A stretch of DNA of 64,000 nucleotides. Source: Ancylobacter oerskovii. GTDB lineage: Bacteria > Pseudomonadota > Alphaproteobacteria > Rhizobiales > Xanthobacteraceae. Of the stretch, positions 46,651 to 54,842 are shown piece after piece. Where the stretch lies: the NCBI RefSeq assembly GCF_018390555.1, contig NZ_JAHBGB010000031.1, forward strand, positions 62,001 through 126,000, given 5' to 3'. The translations under genes and the position numbers were made by a program. Numbering within the stretch: position 1 is the first letter of the stretch; each line of letters starts with the position of its first letter. The notes under the pieces are model-generated. The model had not been told where the DNA came from. It ran no database searches and worked only from the letters and a program-made list of their open reading frames with translations.

Positions 46651-47970
46651 CTACTTCGGATAGCCGGCGCGGGTCATCTCGCGGGAGGTCAGCGCCTGCG
46701 AGGCGCTGAGCGCCTGCTCGGCGCTCGCCTTGCCGGCCAGTGCCGCGGAGAATTGCTGCCCGACCGCGGTGCCGATCGCCTGGAATTCCGGGATCGCCAC
46801 GAACTGGCCGCCGGTATAGGGCACCTGCTGCTCGGAGGGCTTCTGGGTGTTGGCGGCCTCGATGGCCTTCAGCGTCATCGGCGCGAAGGGCGCGGCCTTC
46901 AGATACGCCTCGTTCTTGTAGAGTGAGGAGCGCGTGCCGGGCGGCACATTGGCGATGCCCTCCTTCTCCGCCACCAGCTTGGTGTAGGCCGGCGACGTCG
47001 CCCAGGCGACGAAGGTCTTGGCGGCCTCGGCCTTGGTGGTGCTGGCGGGGATGGCGAGGTTCCACGACCACAGCCAGTTGCCGTGGTTGGAGCCGCCCGC
47101 GCGGGTCGGCGCCGGCGCGAAGCCGACCTTGTCGGCGACCTTGGATTCCTTTGGATCGGAGATGAAGGAGGCGGCCACGGTGGCGTCGATCCACATGCCG
47201 CATTTGCCGGTCTGGAACAGCGCGAGGTTCTCGTTGAAGCCGTTGGAGGACGAGCCGGGCGGGCCGTAGCTCGACATCAGCTTCAGATAGGTGTCGAGGG
47301 TCTTCTTCCATTCCGGCTTGTCGAATTGCGGCTTCCACTGCATGTCGAACCAGGCGCCGCCCATGGAATTGTTCATGGAGGTGAGGAACGCCATGTTCTC
47401 GCCCCAACCGGCCTTGCCGCGCAGGCAGATGCCGTACACGCCGGCGCCCTTGTCGGTCATCTTCTCAGCCGCCTGGGCGATGAAGTCCCAATCCGGGTTT
47501 TCCGGCATCTTCAGCCCGGCCTTCTCCAGAAGATCGGTGCGGTACATCAGCATCGAGCTCTCGGCATAGAAGGGCACGGCGAAGAGCTTGCCGTTGAGGG
47601 TGAGGCCCTGCGCCACCTGCGGCAGCAGATCGGCCTGGTCGTAGTCGGCGCCGAGATTGTCGAGCGGCACCAGCCAGCTCTGCTTGGCCCAGATCGGCAC
47701 CTCGTAATTGCCGATGGTCAGCACGTCGTACTGGCCGCCCTTGGAGGCGATGTCGGTGGTGACGCGCTGGCGCAGCACGTTCTCTTCCAGCGTCACCCAG
47801 TTGACCTTGATGTCGGGATGCTTGGCGTTGAAGTCCGGCGTGAGGCGCTGCATGCGAATCATGTCGCCATTGTTGACCGTGGCGACGGTGATGGTGGTCT
47901 GCGCCGAGGCGGCGCCCGTGACGGCAAGCAGCAGCGACGCGCTCATGAGGGCGCGGACGGTAACGGTCAT
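46651..47970 (-). CDS. smoE: Polyol (mannitol/sorbitol) ABC importer binding protein
   Basis: This 439-residue family 1 solute-binding protein has a signal peptide (ALMSASLLLAVTGAASA) and TITVATVNNGDMIRMQRLTPDF. Further segments are VLTIGNYEVPIWAKQSWLVPLD, LMYRTDLLEKAGLKMPENP and GGSNHGNWLWSWNLAIPAS. These match the sorbitol/mannitol-binding SmoE/MtlE group. It captures the polyol in the periplasm. GGGAGG lies 6 bases before ATG 47970. First gene of the transporter-enzyme run. Confidence 0.93.
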   Translation of the reverse strand: MTVTVRALMSASLLLAVTGAASAQTTITVATVNNGDMIRMQRLTPDFNAKHPDIKVNWVTLEENVLRQRVTTDIASKGGQYDVLTIGNYEVPIWAKQSWLVPLDNLGADYDQADLLPQVAQGLTLNGKLFAVPFYAESSMLMYRTDLLEKAGLKMPENPDWDFIAQAAEKMTDKGAGVYGICLRGKAGWGENMAFLTSMNNSMGGAWFDMQWKPQFDKPEWKKTLDTYLKLMSSYGPPGSSSNGFNENLALFQTGKCGMWIDATVAASFISDPKESKVADKVGFAPAPTRAGGSNHGNWLWSWNLAIPASTTKAEAAKTFVAWATSPAYTKLVAEKEGIANVPPGTRSSLYKNEAYLKAAPFAPMTLKAIEAANTQKPSEQQVPYTGGQFVAIPEFQAIGTAVGQQFSAALAGKASAEQALSASQALTSREMTRAGYPK

Positions 47971-48013
47971 GGCTTTCCTCCCTGGCGAATTGAGCAATTC
48001 ATCGCCTTGTGGG

Positions 48014-48043
48014 CAAATATTCATTTGGAACGACGTGACGTCA
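48014..48043 (-). promoter_or_regulatory. Candidate operator/promoter of the smo run
   Basis: CAAATATTCATTTG (48014-48027) is a dyad with 5-base arms. Eight bases away lies the perfect palindrome TGACGTCA (48036-48043). Both are 45-75 bases upstream of the smoE start, in the least GC-rich part of the gap, as expected for a SorC-family binding region. Confidence 0.45.
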
Positions 48044-48221
48044 ATCCCCCCGCCATGCTGCGGTGCGAGAGGCACATGGGCGACACCGGCGCGGCGGCAC
48101 CTTCGCGCGATGAACAACGCGCGCTGCGGATGCCGGTTGCCGCAACCGGTCTACACGTCGCAGTGATGGGTCGTTTGCGAGGCGCCCGGCCGCATAGGCC
48201 CGCACCGTCCGGGAGGAAATT

Positions 48222-48339
48222 GCCGGGCGCGCTCCTGAAGGATCGAACCCGGCAACAGCCGGGCGCGTTCTTGAAGGATCGAACCCGGCAACAGCCGGGC
48301 GCGCCTTTGAAGGATCGAACCCGGCAACAGCCGGGTTCG
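48222..48339. repeat. 36-bp tandem repeat of hairpins (about 3.4 copies)
   Basis: Units begin with GAAGGATCGAACCCGGC at 48237, 48273 and 48309, exactly 36 bases apart, with a partial unit before them (48222-48236). Each unit contains CCCGGC-AACA-GCCGGG, a 6-bp stem with a 4-base loop. In the last unit the arms extend to a perfect 10-bp stem (48316-48339), placed right after the stop of the minus-strand SorC gene, where it can act as terminator. The upstream units look like truncated duplications of that terminator. Only three spacer-less units exist, so it is not a CRISPR array. Confidence 0.85.
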
Positions 48340-48347
48340 AGGCGCGT

Positions 48348-49307
48348 TCAGAGCGCCAGCACCCCGCGCGCTGTCGCCTCGTCGGTGACGAGGCCGTTGA
48401 GAATGCCCGAGCGCAGGGCCGCGGCAATGGCCGGGATCTTCGAGGGGCCGGCGGCGATGCCGATCACCGGACGGTCGGGACGGGTCGGCGGGGCCTGCAT
48501 GCCGCCGAGGCGCCGGTTGATGGCGAGGTCGAGATAGCGCCCCTCGGCGTCGAAGATGCGGCCGGCCACCTCCCCGACGGCCCCCGCCCCCTGAACCTCC
48601 CTGAGCTCCGCCGGCTTCAGGAAGCCGTCGGTGAGAAGCGGCGCGTCGTCGCTCATCTGGCCGACGCCGACAAAGGTCACGTTGGCCGCGCGCGCCAGTT
48701 CGCGCACCTTGCGGATGGGCCCCAGCGACTGGAAGGTGGCGTTCTCCTCGGCTGTATCGCTGATCACCGGCACCGGCATCGGGTAATGCGGCGCGTGGAC
48801 CTTTTCCGCCAGCCGCATGATCACGTCGAAATAGGAGGCGGAACCGTCCGGCGCGATGTTGCCGATCAGCGAGACCAGGCAATGCTGGGGAGCTTCGATC
48901 GAGCCGACGGCCTCCACCATGCCGCGCATCGCCCGCCCGGTGCCGAGCGCGATGACCAGCGCCTCCGGCTCGCGCAGCACCCGCTCCAGCTCCGCCGCCG
49001 CCGCCGGGGCGATGGCCCGCACGGGATCGCGGTCCGGCCCGAGGCCGGGCATGACCCGGCAGCGCACCAGATGGAAGCGTGTGCGCAGCGCGGTCTCCAG
49101 CTCCTGGCAACTCGCCAGGTGATGGTTGAGCCGGACATGGATCAGGCCGGCGGCGACCGCGCGGCTCACCAGGCGCTGGGCGCGCTGGCGCGACACCCCC
49201 ATCTCGGCGGCGATCTGGTCCTGCGTCAGCCCCCCGACATAATAGAGCCACGCGGCGCGGGCCGCCTGATCGTCGATGGAGGGATCGAGTTCGACAGGGA
49301 TGTTCAT
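48348..49307 (-). CDS. SorC-family transcriptional regulator of polyol use
   Basis: This 319-residue protein has an N-terminal helix-turn-helix (AAWLYYVGGLTQDQIAAEMGV, then SRQRAQRLVSRAVAAGLI) and a SorC/DeoR-like sugar-binding domain with ALGTGRAMRGMVEAV, GNIAPDGSASYFDV, FVGVGQMSDDAPLL and GIAAGPSKIPAI. It probably senses a polyol or ketose phosphate and controls the smo genes. It corresponds in place to smoC of Rhodobacter. ATG 49307 shares an ATGA with the HAD gene stop, so the two are co-translated. The Arg-rich sequence in frame before the start is not conserved and was left out. Confidence 0.9.
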   Translation of the reverse strand: MNIPVELDPSIDDQAARAAWLYYVGGLTQDQIAAEMGVSRQRAQRLVSRAVAAGLIHVRLNHHLASCQELETALRTRFHLVRCRVMPGLGPDRDPVRAIAPAAAAELERVLREPEALVIALGTGRAMRGMVEAVGSIEAPQHCLVSLIGNIAPDGSASYFDVIMRLAEKVHAPHYPMPVPVISDTAEENATFQSLGPIRKVRELARAANVTFVGVGQMSDDAPLLTDGFLKPAELREVQGAGAVGEVAGRIFDAEGRYLDLAINRRLGGMQAPPTRPDRPVIGIAAGPSKIPAIAAALRSGILNGLVTDEATARGVLAL

Positions 49308-50053
49308 GCGGGATCGGCCAGGTCGGCGGGAGGTTGAAGCACGGGTTGGGGCGAGATCTGGAGCAAGGACTGGACCAAAGGCGGGGGTGAGCGGAACAGC
49401 TCCGGCCGTGCCGCCTGCAATTCGGCGAAGCCGGCGAAGCGCGCCTGCGGGCGCAGCGCGTCCGGCAGGACGATGTTCATATGCCCGAAATGGCTGCCGC
49501 CGGTGAAATGCCAGGTCTCCATGCCGGCCGCCGCGCCGGCCTGCAATCCCGCGACGCTGTCCTCCACCACGACGCACGCCGCCGGATCGGCCCCCATGCG
49601 GGCGGCGGCATGAAGGAAGAGATCGGGCGCCGGCTTTCCTCGCGCCACCTCGCTGGCGGTGAAGGCGCGGCCGACGAAGAACTGTTCGAGGCCGGAGATC
49701 CGCAGCGAGGCGGCGAGCCGCGGCGGGCTCGACGACGTGGCGACGCAGCAGGGAACGTCCAGCCGTTCGAGCATCTCCACGGCCCCCGGCATCGGCGACA
49801 GCCCGCGCTCGAAGCCGGCGATCAGCCGCGCCCGGTAATCCGTCTCGAAGCTCGCCGGCAACACCACGCCGAAGCGCTCGCGCACCTCTGCGAGGATCAC
49901 CGGATAGGCGCGGCCGATGAAATGGCGCGCGACGAAATCGACGTCGACGGCGATGCCGTGACAGGCCAGTTCGTCGATGAGCGCACGGGCGCTGAGCACC
50001 TCGCTGTCGATCAGCACGCCGTCGCAATCGAAAATGATGAGGCCGGGACGCAT
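49304..50053 (-). CDS. HAD-family sugar-phosphate phosphatase
   Basis: This 249-residue phosphoglycolate-phosphatase-like HAD enzyme has motif I FDCDGVLID (D9 nucleophile, D11), motif II CVATSSSPPR, motif III GKPAPDLFLHAA with the Lys, and motif IV CVVVEDSVAGLQAG. HAD phosphatases are common in smo/mtl loci and may remove toxic sugar or polyol phosphates. The start is set at 50053 so that motif I follows at once; the upstream ATG at 50074 adds seven residues. It leads the HAD-SorC pair. Exact substrate unknown. Confidence 0.88.
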   Translation of the reverse strand: MRPGLIIFDCDGVLIDSEVLSARALIDELACHGIAVDVDFVARHFIGRAYPVILAEVRERFGVVLPASFETDYRARLIAGFERGLSPMPGAVEMLERLDVPCCVATSSSPPRLAASLRISGLEQFFVGRAFTASEVARGKPAPDLFLHAAARMGADPAACVVVEDSVAGLQAGAAAGMETWHFTGGSHFGHMNIVLPDALRPQARFAGFAELQAARPELFRSPPPLVQSLLQISPQPVLQPPADLADPA

Positions 50054-50457
50054 GATGAGCGGTCTAATCCCCAACCGGCCCGAGGTCCAGTGACGGCCGC
50101 CGTTTTGGCGTGGCGGGCGGCCCCGACGCCCGCGCGCCTCGCTCTCCGGCGGCTATCGGAGCGATGGCCGGAGCGCACCCGCCTGCCGCCAGCCGCCTGC
50201 CGCGAGCCATGCCGGCGCGATGGTATTAAGCCCAAGACGATCGCGTATTCGCCGACCCATCCCAATGACGGATACTTGTGTTCATCTCATTGATTATAAT
50301 TATTATGATGTAAATATAGACGAGCCGGCCAAACTGCATTGACGCCGCCCGATACGTCATGAAAAGTTGACTGCGACGCATTCCCGCAAGGAGGCGTCGG
50401 AGACGCAGCCTATCCCTCGAGCGCGGACGGTTTCGGGCATTGAGCTATCGGCATTCC
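50054..50457. promoter_or_regulatory. Divergent intergenic region HAD / AraC with AT-rich core
   Basis: No gene is visible in these 404 bases. About 50280-50330 is strongly AT-rich (for example TGATTATAATTATTATGATG at 50291-50310) amid GC-rich DNA and must hold the promoter(s). TTGATT (50290-50295) and AAATAT (50312-50317), 16 bases apart, are plausible -35/-10 boxes for the AraC gene. The core resembles iron-regulator boxes in base composition but does not match a consensus well. Confidence 0.4.
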
Positions 50458-51345
50458 ATGACCTGCTACACAGAAGGCATCCGGCCGACCATGCCGGTCA
50501 GGTGGCGCGGTCTCGACGGCCTGATGAGCGTCTTCTGGGATGTCGAAAGCGAGGCGGGAGCCAGGGGCTATTATCTGTCCCCCGATCCGCGCCTCATGAT
50601 CTTCTTCGACGACATCTCGCCCTATATCCGCATGTCGAACCGCGACGGGGCGTTCACGCAGCATTATCGCCCAATGACGCGGGCCATGTACGTGCCCGCC
50701 GGCGTGCCCATGTGGACCAGCATCACCGCCACGCACCGCTTCTCCCATCTGGACCTGCATGTGCACAAGGACCGGCTGCTGCGCTTCCTGTCGCCGTCGG
50801 TGGGGACATCGGCGGCGCTGACCGCCCTGCGCCGGCCGGTCGAGATCCAGGATGCCGGCGCCATCGAGACGCTGGCCGGGCTGCTCGTCGAGGAGGTGGC
50901 GACCCCCTCCCGGCACGCGGTCTTCGCGGAGAGCCTGGTCGGCAGCATCGTCACCGGTCTGCTCGAGATTCCCGAGCCGGGCGGGACGGCGGCTGCCACC
51001 ACCAGCCGGCTCACGCCGTCGCAGATCGACAGGCTGGCCTCGCGCCTCGACGCCAGCCGCGACGGCCGGCTGACCGTCGCCGAGATGGCGGAGACGGTCG
51101 GCCTGTCGGAAAGCTGGTTCGCCAACGTCTTCAAGCAGACCGTGGGCCAGACGCCGCTGCAGTGGCAGCTCGGCAAGCGCATCGACCTCGCCAAGCGGTT
51201 GCTGCTGGAGGACGAGATCCCCCTCGCGGGGATCGCCGCCCAGCTCGGCTTTTCCGACCAGGCGCACCTGACGAAGGCCTTCCGCCGGATCGTCGGGGAA
51301 ACGCCCGCGGCCTGGCGGCGCCTGCAGCAGCCGGCCCGGCTATAG
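50458..51345 (+). CDS. AraC-family regulator of siderophore uptake (PchR/AlcR-like)
   Basis: This 295-residue protein has a C-terminal AraC DNA-binding domain with two helix-turn-helices: LTVAEMAETVGLSESWFANVFKQTVG, and IPLAGIAAQLGFSDQAHLTKAFRRIVGETPAAWRR. Its N-terminal sensory region (about 1-170) is cupin-like, with LHVHKDRLLRFL. It converges with a TonB-dependent siderophore receptor gene, an arrangement known for AraC proteins that activate receptor genes when they bind the cognate siderophore. ATG 50458 is chosen; TTG 50440 and ATG 50488 are alternatives. The siderophore-sensing role is inferred from the neighbour. Confidence 0.85.
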   Translation: MTCYTEGIRPTMPVRWRGLDGLMSVFWDVESEAGARGYYLSPDPRLMIFFDDISPYIRMSNRDGAFTQHYRPMTRAMYVPAGVPMWTSITATHRFSHLDLHVHKDRLLRFLSPSVGTSAALTALRRPVEIQDAGAIETLAGLLVEEVATPSRHAVFAESLVGSIVTGLLEIPEPGGTAAATTSRLTPSQIDRLASRLDASRDGRLTVAEMAETVGLSESWFANVFKQTVGQTPLQWQLGKRIDLAKRLLLEDEIPLAGIAAQLGFSDQAHLTKAFRRIVGETPAAWRRLQQPARL

Positions 51346-51361
51346 AGGGCCGGCACGCGCC

Positions 51362-51383
51362 GCCCCGCCCGGTTTGGCGGGGC
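51362..51383. terminator. Bidirectional terminator-like hairpin AraC / receptor
   Basis: A perfect 8-bp stem GCCCCGCC (51362-51369) / GGCGGGGC (51376-51383) with a 6-base loop lies in the 54-base gap between the convergent genes. The position fits a shared terminator; a T-tract is lacking. Confidence 0.55.
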
Positions 51384-51399
51384 CTGTGCCCCTCGACCG

Positions 51400-53541
51400 T
51401 CACCAGGTACGGCGCAGGCTGACCAGGATTTCGCGGCCGGGATTGTACCAGTTGGCGCCGTAGCCGCCGTAAGCGACATATTTCTTGTCGAACAGGTTGG
51501 TGACGTTCAGCTGAAACGTCGTCTTCTCGACGATCTCATAGGTGAAGGCGGCATCGAACACGGTATAGCCGCCCGCTTCCATGGTGTTGGCGTCGTCGAA
51601 ATAATAGGGCCCGGAATAGCGCGCCCCGAAGCCGAACGTCATGTCGCCGCGCTTGCCGTGCGCCGGCAGTTTGTAGTCCAGCCACAGCGAGGCGACATGC
51701 TCGGGGACGAACGCCAGGCGATTGCCGACATTGCCGCCGATCCCGTCCTCGACGATGCGGGAATCGAGATAGGAATAGGCGGCGATCAGGTTGAGGTTGT
51801 TCGGCAGTTCCGCCTTCGCTTCCAGGTCGAGACCCCTGACCCGCGCCTCGCCGATGGTCGATTCCAGCTGGGTGACCGGATCGGTGACGGTGACGTTGGT
51901 CTTGGTCAGGTCGTAGACGGAGGCCGTGAACAGGCCGGGAAAATCGGCGGGGCGGTACTTCACCCCGGCCTCGTACTGCTTGCCGCGCTCGGGCTCGATG
52001 CTCACGGTGGACGAGGTCGGGGCCGCGGATTCCGCATAATTGGCGAAAGCGGTGAGGTCCTCGGTCAGCCGGTAGGCGAGGCCGACGCGGGTGGTGAACT
52101 CGCTGAACGTGCCCTCGGCGACGGTATCGGACAGAAGATTGTTCTGGGTCACGTCGATCCAGTCGTTCCGCAGTCCGACCGAGAGGATCAGCTTGTCGAA
52201 GAATGTCAGCCCCTGCTGGCCATAGATGGAGCTCACCTGCTGGTCGGTCTGGGTGCTGCTGTAGAGGTACAGCGATTCCGGCGCGCCCGAATAGACCGGG
52301 TTCGACCAGTCGATGCTCGGCGCCAGATCGTACCAGGAATCGTTCCGCTGGTTGGAACGGTTGTATTCCACGCCGACCAGCGAGCGGCTTTCGACATTCT
52401 CGAAATCGACCTCGTATTTCAGATAGGAATCGATGACGAAATTGTCGTTCGCATTCTCGTTGGCGAAGAAATAGCGGTTGGAGACGGTATTTTCCGGCGG
52501 CGCCAGATCGAAGATATAGGCATAGCCGAAGCCGCCCGTCGTCTTGCTGAAGCGGGCATTGGTGTTGAAGCTCAGCCCGCTGCCGAAATCATGCGCGAAC
52601 AGGGCGGTGATCGTGTTGCGGTTCGTGTTCAGATAATTGTAGTCCGGCTCGCCGAAGAAGCGGCTGCGGGCGAAATCCGTGCCCAGCGGCTGGCCGCCGC
52701 TGCCGGGCGTGCCGTCGATATCCAGATGATCGAAGATGACGGTCAGGGTCGTCATGTCGGTGGGCCGCCAGGTCAGCCCTCCCATGATCAGGTTCTCGTC
52801 ATCCTGCGAGAAGTCGTATTCCTTCTCGGAATCCTTGATCTTGGCGGTGATGCGGTAGGACAGGGTGTCGTCGCCGGTGATGTTGTCGCCGAAATCCAGC
52901 CCGGCTTCCTTGTGGTCGAACGAGCCGCCGGTGACATAGGCCTCGCCGAAGCGCTCGCTCCGGGGACGCTTGGAGACGAGGTTGACCGCCCCGCCGGGAT
53001 CGGACGGCCCGAACACGGTGGAATTGGCGCCCTTCAGCACCTCCACCCGCTCATAGGCATAGGGGTCTTCCCGCACGCCGCCGAACGGCCGGTAGAGCGG
53101 CAGCCCGTCGCGATACATGTAGGCGTCGAAGCCGCGGATCTTGAAATAGTCGAAGCGGTCGTCGGATCCGTAGAAATCCGTGGTCACGCCGGCGGTGTAT
53201 TGCAGCACCTGCTCGATGCTCTGCGCGTCGCGCTGCTGGATTTCCCGCGCCGTGATCACCGATATCGAGGCTGGCGTATCCAGTATGTCCGTCGCCATCT
53301 TGCTGCCGGCGGTGGTCTGCGTCGCCACGATCGACCGGGCATCGTTATCGGCCTTGTCGCCGGCGATCGTCACGGTATCGAGCACGATGGTGCTTTCCGT
53401 GCCATCGGCGGCGCGGGCCGCCTCCTGCGCCGACAGGCCGCCCGGCGCCAGCACCACCAGCGCGGTGCCTCCCAGCAGCGCCGCCTTCAGATAACGGCGC
53501 CGAACCCGTCCACTCCTGCCGCCGGCTGTTCTTCCATGCAT
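51400..53541 (-). CDS. TonB-dependent siderophore receptor (no STN domain)
   Basis: This 713-residue outer-membrane receptor has a signal peptide (YLKAALLGGTALVVLAPGGLSAQ) and a TonB-box region VLDTVTIAG. The plug has LDTPASISVITAREIQQRDAQ and YERVEVLKGANSTVFGPSDPGGAVNLVSKRP, and the barrel ends in LVSLRRTW. It imports a ferric siderophore. Unlike the receptor at 1526 it has no N-terminal STN domain, so it cannot signal through FecR; the AraC gene next door probably provides regulation. ATG 53541 has GGAA 7 bases upstream and gives a normal signal peptide; the frame is open 69 codons further up without a plausible secretion signal. Confidence 0.93.
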   Translation of the reverse strand: MHGRTAGGRSGRVRRRYLKAALLGGTALVVLAPGGLSAQEAARAADGTESTIVLDTVTIAGDKADNDARSIVATQTTAGSKMATDILDTPASISVITAREIQQRDAQSIEQVLQYTAGVTTDFYGSDDRFDYFKIRGFDAYMYRDGLPLYRPFGGVREDPYAYERVEVLKGANSTVFGPSDPGGAVNLVSKRPRSERFGEAYVTGGSFDHKEAGLDFGDNITGDDTLSYRITAKIKDSEKEYDFSQDDENLIMGGLTWRPTDMTTLTVIFDHLDIDGTPGSGGQPLGTDFARSRFFGEPDYNYLNTNRNTITALFAHDFGSGLSFNTNARFSKTTGGFGYAYIFDLAPPENTVSNRYFFANENANDNFVIDSYLKYEVDFENVESRSLVGVEYNRSNQRNDSWYDLAPSIDWSNPVYSGAPESLYLYSSTQTDQQVSSIYGQQGLTFFDKLILSVGLRNDWIDVTQNNLLSDTVAEGTFSEFTTRVGLAYRLTEDLTAFANYAESAAPTSSTVSIEPERGKQYEAGVKYRPADFPGLFTASVYDLTKTNVTVTDPVTQLESTIGEARVRGLDLEAKAELPNNLNLIAAYSYLDSRIVEDGIGGNVGNRLAFVPEHVASLWLDYKLPAHGKRGDMTFGFGARYSGPYYFDDANTMEAGGYTVFDAAFTYEIVEKTTFQLNVTNLFDKKYVAYGGYGANWYNPGREILVSLRRTW

Positions 53542-53843
53542 AGTCGCGTTCCAGAAAGTTGCGTGGCTCTTGTGGTCGACGGGCAGCACCGGCTGGCGGA
53601 CGGCCGATCGCGAGACGCGCCCTCCCCGGCGGGAAGGACACGACACGGGAAGTGGCGGGCATCCCGACACCTCCTGCATCGCTCCTAACGTGGAGACGCC
53701 CGGCCGGTATTGTATATTTCCGTGGTTTTGTAGAAATCCATCGATCATCTCATGTCTTTTACAGGGACATCGCCCGAAGGCTTGACGATGGAGAGCGAAC
53801 CTGAAACTGAAAGCTCGCCATAGACGTGGCGGAGAAGCAACCG
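53542..53843. promoter_or_regulatory. Divergent promoter region receptor / iron ABC operon
   Basis: These 302 bases hold no gene that I can support. An AT-richer stretch (about 53705-53765, with TGTATATTT and TTTTGTAGAAA) probably carries the two promoters. The dyad ATGTC-N9-GACAT (53752-53770) is an operator candidate. Both flanking genes belong to one siderophore system, so joint control by the AraC protein or an iron regulator is likely. Confidence 0.4.
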
Positions 53844-54842
53844 ATGCTGCGAGTTTTTCATTTTTCTAAATCTTTGATCGCAGCCTTCCTGTCGATCATT
53901 GCATTTGGCTGCGCATGGGCCGGGAAAGACACCGCTTATCCTGTTGTCATCAAGCATGCCCTGGGCACGACGACTATCGCCAGGAAGCCCGAGCGGGTGG
54001 CGACGGTCGCCTGGGCCAACCATGAGGTGCCGCTGGCGCTGGGAATCGTGCCGGTCGGCTTCGCCGCCGCCAATTTCGGCGACGACGACGGCGACGGCGT
54101 GCTGCCCTGGGTGGCGGAGAGGCTGGCAAAGCTCCACGCCGCCAAGCCGGTGCTTTTCGACGAGGGCGACGGCATCGATTTCGAAGCGGTCGCCGCCACC
54201 CGACCCGACGTGATCCTCGCCGCCTATTCCGGCCTCAGCCGATCCGACTACGAGACGCTGAGCCGGATCGCCCCGGTCGTCGCCTACCCGGAAGCGCCCT
54301 GGTCGACCGACTGGCGAGAGATGATCCGCCTCAACAGCGCCGGGCTCGGCATGCGCGCCGAGGGCGACGCGCTGATCGCCGAGATCGAGGCGGAGATCGC
54401 CCGGACGGTCGCCGGATTTCCCGACCTGCGGGGCAAATCGGCCATGTTCATCACCCATCTCGACGCGAGCGATCTGAGCATCATCAACTTCTACTCCTCC
54501 AACGACACGCGGGTGAAATTCTTCGGGGACCTCGGCCTGGCCTCGCCAAAAAGCGTGATCGCCGCCTCGACGAAGGGCCGCTTCTCCGGCGCGGTCAGCG
54601 CCGAACGCATCGATGCCTTCGACGATGTCGACCTCGTCGTGACCTATGGCGACCAGAAGCTGCTCGACGCGCTGAAGGCCAATCCGCTCACCTCGCACAT
54701 GCCGGCCGTCGTCCGCGGCGCGGTGGTCATGCTGGGGCGCGATCCGCTCGGCACCGCCGCCAACCCCACGCCGCTGTCGATCCCCTGGGTGCTGAAGGAC
54801 TACGTGGCCCTGCTCGCCGAAGCCGCCAAGAAGCCGCGATGA
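53844..54842 (+). CDS. Siderophore-iron ABC importer binding protein (FecB/FepB type)
   Basis: This 332-residue class III binding protein has a signal peptide (RVFHFSKSLIAAFLSIIAFGCAWA) and then GTTTIARKPERVATVAWANHEVPLALG, the family's opening beta strand. It also has FDEGDGIDFEAVAATRPDVILAAYSGL and DVDLVVTYGDQKLLDAL. It carries the ferric siderophore from the receptor encoded at 51400 to the permeases. ATG 53844 has GGAG 9 bases upstream; a GTG at 53826 in frame is less likely. Its codon use at the 5' end is less GC-rich than its neighbours. Overlaps the permease by ATGA. Confidence 0.9.
   Translation: MLRVFHFSKSLIAAFLSIIAFGCAWAGKDTAYPVVIKHALGTTTIARKPERVATVAWANHEVPLALGIVPVGFAAANFGDDDGDGVLPWVAERLAKLHAAKPVLFDEGDGIDFEAVAATRPDVILAAYSGLSRSDYETLSRIAPVVAYPEAPWSTDWREMIRLNSAGLGMRAEGDALIAEIEAEIARTVAGFPDLRGKSAMFITHLDASDLSIINFYSSNDTRVKFFGDLGLASPKSVIAASTKGRFSGAVSAERIDAFDDVDLVVTYGDQKLLDALKANPLTSHMPAVVRGAVVMLGRDPLGTAANPTPLSIPWVLKDYVALLAEAAKKPR

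Larger units (their letters stand above)
47971..48347. other. Intergenic region smoE / SorC gene
   Basis: This 377-base gap contains the smo promoter region with an operator candidate (48014-48043) and the 36-base hairpin repeat (48222-48339). Between them I see no gene, only GC-rich sequence. Confidence 0.7.

Noticed and set aside
48222..48339. CRISPR array
   Set aside because: Repeats are tandem with no unique spacers, only about three units, and no cas genes are near.
50281..50320. Fur or RirA/Irr box in the AT-rich stretch before the AraC gene
   Set aside because: The composition is suggestive but the best dyads are short (ATAATTAT) and do not fit a known consensus; kept only as a general promoter region.
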